From positions 372,001 to 436,000 of the forward strand of contig NZ_FOXJ01000002.1 of NCBI RefSeq assembly GCF_900115685.1: DNA of 64,000 bases, in the 5' to 3' direction. Under the pieces are notes generated by a model, which saw only the letters and a list, made by a program, of their open reading frames with translations, had not been told where the DNA came from and made no database searches. A program made the position numbers and the translations under genes. Of the stretch, positions 35,249 to 44,828 are shown one piece after another (the first letter of the stretch is position 1; every line of letters begins with the position of its first letter). Origin of the DNA: Variovorax sp. 770b2 (GTDB taxonomy: Bacteria > Pseudomonadota > Gammaproteobacteria > Burkholderiales > Burkholderiaceae_C).

Positions 35249-35581
35249 TTGTTCATTTCCTCTGCTTTCGCCCAGACCGCGCCCGCAGCCACCGGCGGTG
35301 GCGACATGTTGTCCTCGCTGGGCAGCATGCTGCCCCTGGTGCTGATGTTCGTGGTGCTGTATTTCGTCATGATCCGCCCGCAAATGAAGCGCCAGAAGGA
35401 AGCCCGCACCATGATCGAGGCCCTGGCCAAGGGCGACGAAGTCGCCACGGCCGGCGGCGTGCTCGGCAAGATCACCTCGATCGGCGACCAGTACCTGGGC
35501 CTGGAAATCGCCAACGGCATCGAGATCAAGATCCAGCGCAGCGCCGTGGTTCAGGTCCTGCCCAAGGGCGCCGTCAAATAA
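35249..35581 (+). CDS. yajC: Preprotein translocase accessory subunit YajC
   Basis: A 110-residue single-pass membrane protein that associates with SecDF in protein export. It has a short N-terminal region (FISSAFAQTAPAATGGGDML), one hydrophobic helix (MLPLVLMFVVLYFVMIRPQ) and the conserved soluble tail RQKEARTMIEALAKGDEV with TAGGVLGKI. The start is taken as TTG at 35249, because ggag lies six bases upstream and the resulting length matches the family; the upstream in-frame sequence adds a non-conserved stretch. It is followed by secD and secF, the standard order. Confidence 0.93.
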   Translation: MFISSAFAQTAPAATGGGDMLSSLGSMLPLVLMFVVLYFVMIRPQMKRQKEARTMIEALAKGDEVATAGGVLGKITSIGDQYLGLEIANGIEIKIQRSAVVQVLPKGAVK

Positions 35582-35669
35582 AGGCGTGAGCTGATCCTTG
35601 CGCTTTGCGGCGCAGGGCCCCAATTCACGCCGTGTCCCCTTTCTGAACGCTTGTGAAAAGCGCCTTCTC

Positions 35670-37568
35670 ATGAACCGTTACCCGGTCTGGAAGTACACGA
35701 TCATCGTGATCGTGCTGCTCGTGGGGCTCGTCTACGCCCTGCCCAATTTCTTCGGCGAGTCGCCTGCGGTGCAGGTGTCGGCGGCCAAGTCCACCATCAA
35801 GATCGATGCGTCGACCCAGGCCCGGGTCGAGGGCGTGCTCAAGGCGGCGGGCCTCGCGCCCGACCTGCTGACGCTCGAGCCGACCGCCGTGCGGGCGCGC
35901 TTCGTCTCCACCGACGACCAGATCAAGGCGCGCGACGCGCTGCAGCAGGCCCTGGTGCCCAATGCGGACGAAGCCTCCTACGTGGTGGCGCTGAACCTCG
36001 TGTCCCGCTCGCCCCATTGGCTGACGGCGCTGCATGCCTTCCCGATGTACCTGGGCCTGGATCTGCGCGGCGGGGTCGACTTCCTGCTGCAGGTGGACAT
36101 GCGCGGCGTGCTGGACAAGAAGGCCGAGTCCTTCGCCGGCGACATCCGCACGGGCCTGCGCGACAAGAAGGTGCGCGGCAGCGCGGTCAACCGCAACGGC
36201 CAGACCGTGGAGATCACGCTGCGCGACGCCGACAGCCTGGAGATCGCCCGGCGCATGATCCAGGACCAGATGCCCGACCTGAGCACCGTGGAGAGCCAAC
36301 AGGGCACCGAGTCGCGCATCGTGGCGAGCATCAAGCCCGAGGCGGCGCGCCGCTTCCAGGACGCGGCGCTCAAGCAGAACGTGACCACGCTGCACAACCG
36401 GATCAACGAACTGGGCGTGGCCGAGCCGGTGATCCAGCAGCAGGGCATCGACCGCATCGTCGTGCAGCTGCCCGGCATGCAGGACCCGGCCCAGGCCAAG
36501 ACCATCATCGGGCGCACCGCCACGCTGGAGATGCGCCTGGTGGACGAAAGCACCGAAGGCCGCGCGGCCGAACAGGGCACGGGGCCGGTGCCGTTCGGCT
36601 CCGAGAAATTCCTGGACCGCTCGGGCCGCGCCGTGATCGTGAAGAAGCAGGTGCTGGTCACCGGCGAGAACCTGACCGACGCGCAGCCCGGCTTCGAGCA
36701 GCAGACCAACCAGCCCAAGGTCGACCTGACCATGGACTCCAAGGGCGGCAACATCATGCGCGACGTGAGCCGCGAGAACTACAAGAAGCGCATGGCCATG
36801 CTGATCTTCGAGAAGGGCAAGGGCGAAGTGCTCACCGCTCCCTCGATCAACGGCGAGCTGGGCAACCGCTTCCAGGTGTCCGGCGCGATGACCGTGTCCG
36901 AGGCCAACGACCTCGCGCTGCTGCTGCGCGCCGGCTCGCTGGCCGCGCCGATGGAGATCATCCAGGAACGCACCATCGGCCCGACGCAGGGCGCCGAGAA
37001 CATCAAGAAGGGCTTCGACAGCGTGATGTACGGCTTCGCCGCGATCATGGTGTTCATGTGCATCTACTACGCGCTGTTCGGCGTGTTCTCGTCGATCGCG
37101 CTGGCGGTCAACCTGATGCTGCTGGTGGCCATCCTCTCGATCCTGCAGGCCACGCTTACGCTGCCCGGCATCGCGGCCATGGCGCTGGCCATCGGCGTGG
37201 CCATCGACTCGAATGTGCTGATCAACGAGCGCGTGCGCGAAGAGCTTCGCAACGGGGCCTCGCCGCAGGCGGCGATCCACGCGGGCTACGAGCGCGCCTG
37301 GGGCACCATTCTTGACTCCAACGTGACCACGCTGATCGCGGGCATCGCGCTCCTGGCCTTCGGCTCGGGCCCGGTGCGCGGCTTCGCGGTGGTGCACTGC
37401 ATCGGCATCGTCACCTCGATGTTCTCGGCCGTGTTCTTCTCGCGCGGCCTCGTGAACTTCTGGTACGGCCAGAAGAAGAAGCTCAAGAGCGTGTCGATCG
37501 GCACGGTCTGGCGTCCCAAGACCGATGGCGCTGACGCCGTGGCCGTGGCCGTGGCCGAAACCAAGTAA
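35670..37568 (+). CDS. secD: Protein translocase subunit SecD
   Basis: A 632-residue inner-membrane protein of the SecDF complex, an RND-type proton-driven motor that pulls exported proteins across the membrane. The first helix is at residues 8-24 (WKYTIIVIVLLVGLVYAL). The P1 domain starts with YLGLDLRGGVDFLLQVDM near residue 127, and the C-terminal helices hold the conserved AALTLPGIAAMALAIG-type region with VAIDSNVLINERVREEL near residue 510. Start and stop fit the usual SecD length. secF follows after 16 bp, and yajC ends 88 bp upstream. Confidence 0.96.
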   Translation: MNRYPVWKYTIIVIVLLVGLVYALPNFFGESPAVQVSAAKSTIKIDASTQARVEGVLKAAGLAPDLLTLEPTAVRARFVSTDDQIKARDALQQALVPNADEASYVVALNLVSRSPHWLTALHAFPMYLGLDLRGGVDFLLQVDMRGVLDKKAESFAGDIRTGLRDKKVRGSAVNRNGQTVEITLRDADSLEIARRMIQDQMPDLSTVESQQGTESRIVASIKPEAARRFQDAALKQNVTTLHNRINELGVAEPVIQQQGIDRIVVQLPGMQDPAQAKTIIGRTATLEMRLVDESTEGRAAEQGTGPVPFGSEKFLDRSGRAVIVKKQVLVTGENLTDAQPGFEQQTNQPKVDLTMDSKGGNIMRDVSRENYKKRMAMLIFEKGKGEVLTAPSINGELGNRFQVSGAMTVSEANDLALLLRAGSLAAPMEIIQERTIGPTQGAENIKKGFDSVMYGFAAIMVFMCIYYALFGVFSSIALAVNLMLLVAILSILQATLTLPGIAAMALAIGVAIDSNVLINERVREELRNGASPQAAIHAGYERAWGTILDSNVTTLIAGIALLAFGSGPVRGFAVVHCIGIVTSMFSAVFFSRGLVNFWYGQKKKLKSVSIGTVWRPKTDGADAVAVAVAETK

Positions 37569-37584
37569 GAGGCAGCAGAGAGCC

Positions 37585-38538
37585 ATGGAATTCTTCCGGA
37601 TCCACAAGACCATCCCGTTCATGCGCCACGCGCTGGTGCTGAACATCGTTTCCTTCGTCACCTTCGCGCTGGCCGTGTTCTTCCTGTTCCATCGCGGGCT
37701 GCACCTGTCGGTGGAGTTCACCGGCGGCACGGTGATGGAAGTGGCCTACAAGCAGTCGGCCGACGTCGGCAAGGTGCGCGACGTCGTCGCCAAGCTGGGC
37801 TACCAGGAGGTGCAGGTGCAGAGCTTCGGCACCTCGGTGCAGATCCGCCTGCCGGTGAGCAAGGGCATGACCTCGACCCAGCAGAGCGACCAGGTGATGG
37901 GCGCCCTGAAGGCGGTCGAGCCGACGGTGGAACTGCGCAGCAACGAATTCGTCGGCCCGCAGGTGGGCGACGAGCTCACCAGCAACGGCCTGAAGGCGCT
38001 CGCGATGGTGGTCGCGGGCATCATGATCTACCTGGCGTTTCGCTTCGAATGGAAGTTTGCACTGGCTACCGTTCTGGCCAACCTGCACGACGTGGTGATC
38101 ATCCTGGGCTTCTTCGCCTTCTTCCAGTGGGAGTTCTCGCTGGCGGTGCTGGCGGCGGTGCTGGCGGTGCTGGGCTACTCGGTGAACGAATCGGTGGTGA
38201 TCTTCGACCGGGTGCGCGAGAACTTCCGCCGCTACCGCAAGCTGACGACGGCCGAAGTGATCGACAGCGCGATCACCTCGACCATCAGCCGCACGATCAT
38301 CACCCACGGCTCCACGCAGCTGGTGGTGCTGTCGATGTTCTTCTTCGGCGGCCCCACGCTGCACTACTTTGCGCTGGCGCTGACCATCGGCATCTGCTTT
38401 GGCATCTACTCCTCGTGCTTCGTGGCCGCGGCCATCGCGATGTGGCTGGGCGTGAAGCGCGAAGACCTGATCAAGGGCGGCCCGACCAAGCGCGACGGCG
38501 AATCGGAAGACGACCCGAACGCCGGCGCCGTGGTCTGA
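37585..38538 (+). CDS. secF: Protein translocase subunit SecF
   Basis: A 317-residue partner of SecD with six transmembrane helices. Near the N-terminus is the SecF motif LHLSVEFTGGTVMEVAY (residues 42-58). The C-terminal half carries LANLHDVVIILGFFAFFQW, and YSVNESVVIFDRVRENFRR near residue 195, the conserved region facing SecD. The start at 37585 has a purine-rich sequence (gcagagagcc) just upstream. The 154 bp after it hold no clear gene or terminator, before the DUF1631 gene. Confidence 0.96.
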   Translation: MEFFRIHKTIPFMRHALVLNIVSFVTFALAVFFLFHRGLHLSVEFTGGTVMEVAYKQSADVGKVRDVVAKLGYQEVQVQSFGTSVQIRLPVSKGMTSTQQSDQVMGALKAVEPTVELRSNEFVGPQVGDELTSNGLKALAMVVAGIMIYLAFRFEWKFALATVLANLHDVVIILGFFAFFQWEFSLAVLAAVLAVLGYSVNESVVIFDRVRENFRRYRKLTTAEVIDSAITSTISRTIITHGSTQLVVLSMFFFGGPTLHYFALALTIGICFGIYSSCFVAAAIAMWLGVKREDLIKGGPTKRDGESEDDPNAGAVV

Positions 38539-38692
38539 CGGATACTTCAGGGTTCAACAAAGCGGGCGGCACTGCCGCACCGCTGTTCGTATGCAACGCC
38601 GGGCATTCTCCGCACTTGTGCGGTGGCGTTTCCCGATGCAAGCTCGCGGTTGTTGCTGACGAACAGTTCCCCTTGGCCTTCCCGATCTTTCA

Positions 38693-41128
38693 ATGAGCAT
38701 TGCGCGGTCCGCCTCTTCCCTGCAGCTCGCACGCGAGACGCGTGAGCGTTTCGTATTGGCCACGGAAGGGGCCATCGTCCCGCTGGCCCGCGCGATCCGC
38801 GACCGGCTGACGCAGCTGGCTTCCGAGGTGAGCAACGCCCGCGCGATGCAGGAGCATCGCGACGATTTCGTGGCGTTCCAGGGGCAGGCCACGCAGTGGG
38901 TGACGCTCGCGCAGACGGGCTGGCGCAAGGCGCTGGGCGCCTCCACGCAAACCGGCGGCCTCACGACCTTTCCCACGGCGCTGCGGCTCGAGCTGATCGG
39001 CGACGAGGTGGTCGAAACCAACATCCTCGCCTCGCGCCTGGCGCAGGTGATCCACGACAAGGCGAGCTTCGAGCTCAGCGACCTGCGCCTGCGCATCCAG
39101 TCCCTGGAAGGCACCAGCGAGCTCGATGCGAAGGACGTGCTCAAGCCCGAGACGCTGGCCAAGCTCCTGGTGGAGCAGTGGCTCGCGGCGGGCCTCGGCC
39201 GCGAGCTCTGGAGCCGCGTGCAGGACACGGTGCAGCAGCAACTGCTCGATGTGGTCGTGAAGGCCTATGAGGGCGCCAATGCTTTCCTGATCGCCAATGG
39301 CGTGATGCAGGAGATCGACCTCAAGAGTTTCGTGCGGCGCACCGGCAATGCCGGCAATGCCGGCGGTGGCAACAGCGGCGGCTTCAACAGTTCGTTCGCG
39401 GGCGGGGCCGCGCCGACGATGGATAACGGTGGTGGCCAGCAGCGGCCCGGCTTCGGCGCGCAGGCGCCGCAACAGCAGCAGGCCTCCGTGCCGATGCCCG
39501 CCGCGTCGTCGACGATCGGCGGTTCCCCGCTGACGGTCGCGCGGCAGCGCGCGCAGACCGCGCTCCTGAGCCTCAAGCGTTTCGTCACCGCGCGCATCGG
39601 CGGGGACACCACCACCGTCACCGCCCAGAATTCGATCACGGCCACCGCCCCGGCGGGCCGCGCGACCGGTCCCGGCCCGGGTGGCGGCAATGCCGGCGCC
39701 GGCGCCGGTGGCAACACCGCGCCCCGCGCGTTCTCCAGGACTTTCGCCGGCGCCATTGCCGACGCCGAGGCCGCCTACCGCATGGCGGCCACGCAGTACA
39801 TGGAGGCGTCGGGCGAGCAGGCCACGCTGATCCAGCAGACCGCGGTCGACCTGCGCCGGCGCAGCGCCGAACTCAAGAAGCGCGCACCCACCACGGCCGA
39901 CAAGGCCACCGTCGAGATCGTCGCGCTCATGTTCCAGGCCATCCTGGCCGAGGAGCGGATTCCGTTCTCGGCGCGCGTGTGGTTTGCGCGGCTGCAGATG
40001 CCGGTGCTGCGCGTGGCCATCGCCGAGCCCGAGTTCTTCGGCACGCTGCAGCATCCCGCGCGCATGCTGATCGACCGCATGGGTTCGTGCGTGATGGGCT
40101 TCGATGCCGCGGCCATCACCGGCAGCGCGCTCGAAGGCGAGATCAAGCGCGTGGTGCAGGTGATCGAGCAGTACCCCGAGACCGGCCAGCGCGTGTTCAA
40201 GCTGGTGTTCGACGAGTTCGTCGCTTTCCTCAATCGCTACCTCACGCAGAGCGACAGCACGCAGCGCGTGATGAGCGTGGCGCAGCAGGTCGAGCAGAAG
40301 GAAACGATGGCGATCCAGTACACCATCGAGTTGCGCAAGATGCTCAACGACATGCCGGTGCGCGACGAGATCCGCGAGTTCCTGTTCAAGGTCTGGGCCG
40401 AGGTGCTGGCGATCGCCGCGCTGCGCTACGGCGCGCAGGGCGAGCAGACGGTCATGCTCAAGCGCGTGGCCTCCGAACTGGTGTGGGCCGCGAGCGCCAA
40501 GCCCAACCGCACCGACCGCGCCCGCGTCATCCAGGACCTGCCGCAACTCCTGCAGCGCCTGCGCCAGGGCATGGCGCTCCTGGGCATCGTCGACGAGCCG
40601 CAGGAGGCGCACATCAAGACCATCGGGGCCACGCTGTCCGACGCGTTCCTCTCGAAGACCGAGGCCATTCCACAGGCCAAGATCGAAGCCATGGCCGAGC
40701 GCCTGGCGCACCTGGAAGATTTCGTGAGCGACATCGGCGGTACCGCCGACCTGCCGCTCGATGCCCACAGCATCGAACTGCTGCTGGGCGTGGACGCCGC
40801 CTCCATCGAGGTGGTGCCCGATGCCGCGGGCGTGCCGGTGCCCGAGGACATGCTGGCCTGGGCGCACGAGCTGCAGGTGGGCAACTGGTTCATGCTGGAC
40901 CACAACGACCGCGTGAGCCAGGTGCAGTTCGTCTGGCGCAGCGACAGGAAGCAGCTGCACCTGTTCGCGACGGCCGACGGCCGCAGCTTCCTGATCCAGG
41001 CGGGCCGATTGGCAACGTACCTGCAGGCGGGTCTCCTGGTGCCGGCCGAGGAAGAGACGCTCACGGTGCGCGCCACGCGCGAGGCGCTGGCGAAGCTGGA
41101 TGCCAATCCGGAGCGCTTGCTGAACTAG
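38693..41128 (+). CDS. DUF1631 family protein
   Basis: An 811-residue cytoplasmic protein matching the DUF1631 family of beta- and gammaproteobacteria, for which no function is established. The N-terminal third is helical and alanine-rich. A glycine/asparagine-rich linker lies at about residues 220-270 and another near 330. The C-terminal half contains ETGQRVFKLVFDEFVAFLNR and ends with a small beta domain (NWFMLDHNDRVSQVQFVW) that looks like a PilZ-like fold, which in other proteins can bind cyclic di-GMP; that last point is only a suggestion. It converges on smg with 18 bp between stops. Confidence 0.8.
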   Translation: MSIARSASSLQLARETRERFVLATEGAIVPLARAIRDRLTQLASEVSNARAMQEHRDDFVAFQGQATQWVTLAQTGWRKALGASTQTGGLTTFPTALRLELIGDEVVETNILASRLAQVIHDKASFELSDLRLRIQSLEGTSELDAKDVLKPETLAKLLVEQWLAAGLGRELWSRVQDTVQQQLLDVVVKAYEGANAFLIANGVMQEIDLKSFVRRTGNAGNAGGGNSGGFNSSFAGGAAPTMDNGGGQQRPGFGAQAPQQQQASVPMPAASSTIGGSPLTVARQRAQTALLSLKRFVTARIGGDTTTVTAQNSITATAPAGRATGPGPGGGNAGAGAGGNTAPRAFSRTFAGAIADAEAAYRMAATQYMEASGEQATLIQQTAVDLRRRSAELKKRAPTTADKATVEIVALMFQAILAEERIPFSARVWFARLQMPVLRVAIAEPEFFGTLQHPARMLIDRMGSCVMGFDAAAITGSALEGEIKRVVQVIEQYPETGQRVFKLVFDEFVAFLNRYLTQSDSTQRVMSVAQQVEQKETMAIQYTIELRKMLNDMPVRDEIREFLFKVWAEVLAIAALRYGAQGEQTVMLKRVASELVWAASAKPNRTDRARVIQDLPQLLQRLRQGMALLGIVDEPQEAHIKTIGATLSDAFLSKTEAIPQAKIEAMAERLAHLEDFVSDIGGTADLPLDAHSIELLLGVDAASIEVVPDAAGVPVPEDMLAWAHELQVGNWFMLDHNDRVSQVQFVWRSDRKQLHLFATADGRSFLIQAGRLATYLQAGLLVPAEEETLTVRATREALAKLDANPERLLN

Positions 41129-41146
41129 CCGGCTGCTGCCGCTGGC

Positions 41147-41665
41147 TCAGTGTGCGATACGGCCTTCGCGGCTTTCGCACAACTCGTCGAGCACCAGCGC
41201 ATCGGGCTCGATGCCGGTGCTCCAGTGCACCATCAGCACGATGATCTTGAGTTCGTCCAGGGCCACCGGATCGCCCGGTGCCGCCATCGCGCGTTCGATC
41301 ACGATCTCGCGCAATCCGCACGACAGCACGTTCGACGATTCGAGAAAGCGGATGAAGCCGAGGCATTCGGCGCCCAGGTGCTCCTGCTCGGCCTGCGAGT
41401 AGACGCGCATGGCGTCGTCCGATTGGGGCAGGGAGGCTTCGGGCGCGCCGCGGAAGCTGACCGTGGCGGCGGCATCGTCGTCGGGATCGAGCTCCAGCTG
41501 TATGCCCTGCGTTGCGAGGCTCAGGCCGTCGAGCCAGTGCAGGGCATCGCGAATCTCGTCTGCCTCGAAGCCGTGGGCGCTGAGCTTGCGGCCCAGCTGC
41601 TCGGGTTCGGGGCAGGCATCGCCGCGCCAATAGTTTTCGTAGACAAAAACAAGCACTTCGAACAT
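41147..41665 (-). CDS. smg: Smg family protein (DUF494)
   Basis: A 172-residue protein of the Smg/DUF494 family, found next to dprA in most beta- and gammaproteobacteria, without an established function. The conserved N-terminus MFEVLVFVYENYW and the C-terminal block ALDELKIIVLMVHWSTGIEP are visible. The start is fixed by the family N-terminus; an upstream in-frame extension is not conserved. It is third in a minus-strand unit after the LysM gene and dprA, 72 bp downstream of dprA. The topA gene that often follows it is absent here. Confidence 0.9.
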   Translation of the reverse strand: MFEVLVFVYENYWRGDACPEPEQLGRKLSAHGFEADEIRDALHWLDGLSLATQGIQLELDPDDDAAATVSFRGAPEASLPQSDDAMRVYSQAEQEHLGAECLGFIRFLESSNVLSCGLREIVIERAMAAPGDPVALDELKIIVLMVHWSTGIEPDALVLDELCESREGRIAH

Positions 41666-41737
41666 GAGCCCAATATAGCCCACGAATGTGCAAGCCAGGC
41701 TAGTGTGTTGCCCCGCAAATGACTGCGGGGCCACCCG

Positions 41738-42889
41738 CTAGGTGGATGCCATTCGTTGAAAGAGCCCGCCAGGCAGGCGTGAAATGTGCCCGTCCAGTTC
41801 GAGTTCGAGCATCCTGGCCTGCAGCGCGGCTGCGCTCCATCCGGTGCGTGCGCTGAGCGCATCGAGGCTCACGGGCTCGAAGCCGAGCGCGTCCAGCAGC
41901 GGGTCTTCGCTGGCCGATGTGTCGTTGCCTGCACGGCCGTTCGAGGGCTGGGCACTTGCTGCGCCGTCCGTGCGCAGCGGCGGCAGCTCCTCCAGGATGT
42001 CGGCCACCGACTCGACCAGCTTGGCGCCCTGGCGGATCAGCGCATGGCAGCCGCGCGATTGCGGCGAGTGGATCGAGCCCGGAATGGCGAACACTTCCTT
42101 GCCCTGCTCCGAGGTGAGCCGCGCGGTGATCAGCGAGCCCGACGCCAGTGCCGCCTCGACCACCAGCGTGCCGCGCGCGAGGCCCGCGATGAGCCGGTTG
42201 CGCTTGGGAAAGTTCTGCGTGAGGGGCGGCGTGCCGAGCGGCAGCTCGCTCACGATCAGCCCCTGCAAGGTGATGCGGTGCGCCAGGTCGCGATGGCGCG
42301 CGGGGTACACGCGGTCCAGTCCGGTGCCGACCACGGCCACCGTGGCGAGCCGCGGCGCATCGCCGGCGGCATCGAGCGCGCCCTGGTGCGCCGCGCCATC
42401 GACGCCCAGCGCGAGGCCCGAGATCACGGGCAGGCCCGCATCGCCCAGCGCGCGCGCGAAGCTGCGTGCGTTGGTGGCGCCTTGCGGCGTCGGATTGCGG
42501 CTGCCGACAACGGCGATGCTGTTCTGCAATTGCGTGAGGTCGAAGTCCGATGCGCCCAGCACATAGAGCATCAGCGGCGGGTCGGCCATCTCCAGCAGCG
42601 AGGCGGGGTAGCCGGCATCGCCGAGCGTGACGAGGCGGCGGGTGACGCCGCCGATGTCAGCCGTTTGAAGCCACTGCCAGGCCTGGTCGATCGATGCCTG
42701 CAGGCCGTGGGGCGGCTGTCGGAGCGCCTCGGCCTGCGCCGTGCTCACGACCTGCCGCAGCGCGGCATCGCCCTGCGCGAAGACTCCTTCGGGCAGGCCG
42801 AAGGCCGCGAGCAGCTTGCGCGCGGCGCCGTCGCCGATGCCCGGCGTCAGTGAAAGCCGCAGCCAGCCTGCGAGTTCTGCGCGTTCCAA
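41738..42889 (-). CDS. dprA: DNA-processing protein DprA
   Basis: A protein of about 383 residues that binds incoming single-stranded DNA during natural transformation and loads RecA. Core Rossmann-like motifs are IAVVGSRNPTPQG, VISGLALGVDGAAHQGALDA, TVAVVGTGLDRVYP and FPKRNRLIAGLARGTLVVEA. A SAM-like N-terminal domain (LRLSLTPGIGDGAARKLLAA) and a C-terminal winged-helix region (LDALSARTGWSAAALQARM) complete the usual architecture. The start is unsure: TTG at 42889 is the only candidate between the upstream stop and the first conserved residues, but it lacks a good ribosome site. The gene lies 37 bp behind the LysM gene. Confidence 0.92.
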   Translation of the reverse strand: MERAELAGWLRLSLTPGIGDGAARKLLAAFGLPEGVFAQGDAALRQVVSTAQAEALRQPPHGLQASIDQAWQWLQTADIGGVTRRLVTLGDAGYPASLLEMADPPLMLYVLGASDFDLTQLQNSIAVVGSRNPTPQGATNARSFARALGDAGLPVISGLALGVDGAAHQGALDAAGDAPRLATVAVVGTGLDRVYPARHRDLAHRITLQGLIVSELPLGTPPLTQNFPKRNRLIAGLARGTLVVEAALASGSLITARLTSEQGKEVFAIPGSIHSPQSRGCHALIRQGAKLVESVADILEELPPLRTDGAASAQPSNGRAGNDTSASEDPLLDALGFEPVSLDALSARTGWSAAALQARMLELELDGHISRLPGGLFQRMAST

Positions 42890-42926
42890 ACGGGTACGGG
42901 CGTGGACGTGTGCGCCGGAAAGCCGA

Positions 42927-44144
42927 TCAGGGGTTGACCAGGTAGTCGCCGGCCTTCGGGGTGTCGTTGATCTCGAGCACCAGGGCGTAGGAGACCTTCT
43001 CGAAGGTGCGGAACACCATGAGGAGACCGATGCGTTCGTTCGGCAGCTTGATGGTTTCCTTGCGCGCACCGGTGCGGTCCAGGATGGTTTCGCCGTTCTT
43101 CAGGATGGCCAGCACGTGGCCGCTGTCGATGCCGTCGCGCGTGCCCTTGTTGATGGCCACCACCTGGTTCTGTGCCGCGAACTGCACCGCGTTGCCGTAG
43201 ACCGAGATGATGCGGCCGTCGACCTGGGTCGAAGGCGCGCGCGGCGCGTAGCTCAGCAATTGGCGCGGCGGCTCGGGCAGCAGGCGGTCGCCGGCGCGCA
43301 TTTCTTCGCGCGAGGCCACGATGTCGATGCTGGCGGGCACGACGGTGATGATGTCCTTGTCGTCGACCGTCTCGATGGTGGTCGATTCGCCGCGCTGCAG
43401 CTGGGCCTTGCCCAGGTACTGCGCCTCGTAGCCGAGGATCTCGCCCGTTCCGGGGTCCTTCAGCGGCGTGGCGTTGCGGAAGATGCGGAAGTGCTGGACC
43501 GGGCCCGGCACTTCGACCAGCGGCGACTCGGGATTGCCGCGGGCGTAGGCCCGGTCGCCGCGCGACAGCAGCACGCGGCTGTCGTTGCCGGCGACGATGC
43601 GCGGCGCGCTCTCGAGCGTGTTGGCGTCCACCACGATCGGCTCGCTCAGGAAGGGCTCGATCAGGCTGGGGTTGAGCGTGGGCAATGCCATGCCGGCCAG
43701 CGAGTCGAAACGGGTGCGGGGTGACAGCTTGATGGTGCCGCCGTCGCCGCTCACGCCGCCGCGGCGGGTGGTCAGGCGCGCCCGGCCGCCGCTCTTGTCC
43801 AGGTAGAGAACCTGGCCGGGGTAGATGCGGTGGGGGTTGGCGATCTCGTTGATGTTCATGCCCCACAGCTCCGGCCAGCGCCAGGGGCGCAGCAGGTACA
43901 GGCGGGAAATGGCCCAGAGCGTGTCGCCGGGCTTGACCGTGTACTCGTCGGGCGCCTTGGGCGACAGCTCGCTCAGCGGCACGCCCGCCTGGGCGGTCTG
44001 CTGGGCCGTGGCGCGCTGCTGGGGCGTGACGGGGTAGTTTTGAGCCCAGGCCGTGGTGGCGCCGCAACTGCCGATTACCGCCAGGGCGGTCAGCGTGGCG
44101 AAGAGATTGGGGCGCTGGCGTTCGGTGGATCTGAGCTTTTTCAT
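42927..44144 (-). CDS. LysM domain-containing secreted protein
   Basis: A 405-residue envelope protein. A signal peptide ends near residue 35 (GATTAWAQ). One LysM peptidoglycan-binding domain lies at residues 65-115, with EYTVKPGDTLWAISRLYL and NPHRIYPGQVLYL. The remaining 290 residues are beta-rich without an enzyme motif. The start MKKLRST at 44144 gives the best signal peptide; a GTG 16 codons upstream is possible. It is the head of the unit with dprA and smg and is divergent from def, an arrangement conserved in Burkholderiales. The role is probably cell-wall maintenance. Confidence 0.87.
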   Translation of the reverse strand: MKKLRSTERQRPNLFATLTALAVIGSCGATTAWAQNYPVTPQQRATAQQTAQAGVPLSELSPKAPDEYTVKPGDTLWAISRLYLLRPWRWPELWGMNINEIANPHRIYPGQVLYLDKSGGRARLTTRRGGVSGDGGTIKLSPRTRFDSLAGMALPTLNPSLIEPFLSEPIVVDANTLESAPRIVAGNDSRVLLSRGDRAYARGNPESPLVEVPGPVQHFRIFRNATPLKDPGTGEILGYEAQYLGKAQLQRGESTTIETVDDKDIITVVPASIDIVASREEMRAGDRLLPEPPRQLLSYAPRAPSTQVDGRIISVYGNAVQFAAQNQVVAINKGTRDGIDSGHVLAILKNGETILDRTGARKETIKLPNERIGLLMVFRTFEKVSYALVLEINDTPKAGDYLVNP

Positions 44145-44304
44145 GTCTGGATGGGTGAGCGCACGACGTATCGTTGCGCATACGAATCTCACAATTTGCT
44201 ACGAATTCTGCGCCCGAAGCCCTTGAGAGGGCAACGTTTTCGGGCCCGCGGGGCGCCCGGCGTCGCGGAATTGGCGAAAATAGCCACAACTTCCCCCCGA
44301 TTTC

Positions 44305-44823
44305 ATGGCCAAACGAATCATTCTGAGTTACCCGGACAAGCGCCTGCACACGGTGGCCAAGCCGGTGCAGGGCGTCGATGCGCGCATCAAGGCCCTGGTC
44401 GCCGACATGCTGGAGACCATGTACGACGCCGAAGGCATCGGCCTGGCTGCGACCCAGGTCGACGTGCACGAGCGGCTCGTCGTCATCGACGTGTCCGAAG
44501 AGCGCAACAAGCCGATCGTGCTGATCAATCCCGAAATCACCTGGGCGAGCGACGAAAAGGTGCTCAATGAAGAGGGCTGCCTCTCGGTGCCGGGCATCTA
44601 CGACGGCGTGATGCGTTCCACCTCGGTCAAGGTCCAGGCGCTCGACGAAAACGGCGACATGCGCACCATCGAGGCCGACGGCCTCCTGGCCGTGTGCGTC
44701 CAGCACGAACTCGACCACCTGCTGGGCAAGGTGTTCGTCGAATACCTCTCCCCCCTGAAGCGCAACCGCATCAAGAGCAAGCTGCTCAAGCAACAGCGCG
44801 AAGAAACGCGCGAACGGGCCTGA
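44305..44823 (+). CDS. def: Peptide deformylase
   Basis: A 172-residue metalloenzyme that removes the formyl group from the initiator methionine of nascent proteins. All three signatures are present: GIGLAATQV (residues 47-55), EEGCLSVPG near 92 (metal Cys) and QHELDHLLG near 134 (two metal His and catalytic Glu). It starts about 160 bp from the divergent LysM gene and is followed within 5 bp by a lipoprotein gene and then fmt, so deformylation and formylation genes share an operon. Confidence 0.97.
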   Translation: MAKRIILSYPDKRLHTVAKPVQGVDARIKALVADMLETMYDAEGIGLAATQVDVHERLVVIDVSEERNKPIVLINPEITWASDEKVLNEEGCLSVPGIYDGVMRSTSVKVQALDENGDMRTIEADGLLAVCVQHELDHLLGKVFVEYLSPLKRNRIKSKLLKQQREETRERA

Positions 44824-44828
44824 CCGCC

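Noticed and set aside
36000..37300. Additional plus-strand frames inside secD
   Set aside because: They are alternative-frame shadows with no motif, covering a well-conserved SecD gene.
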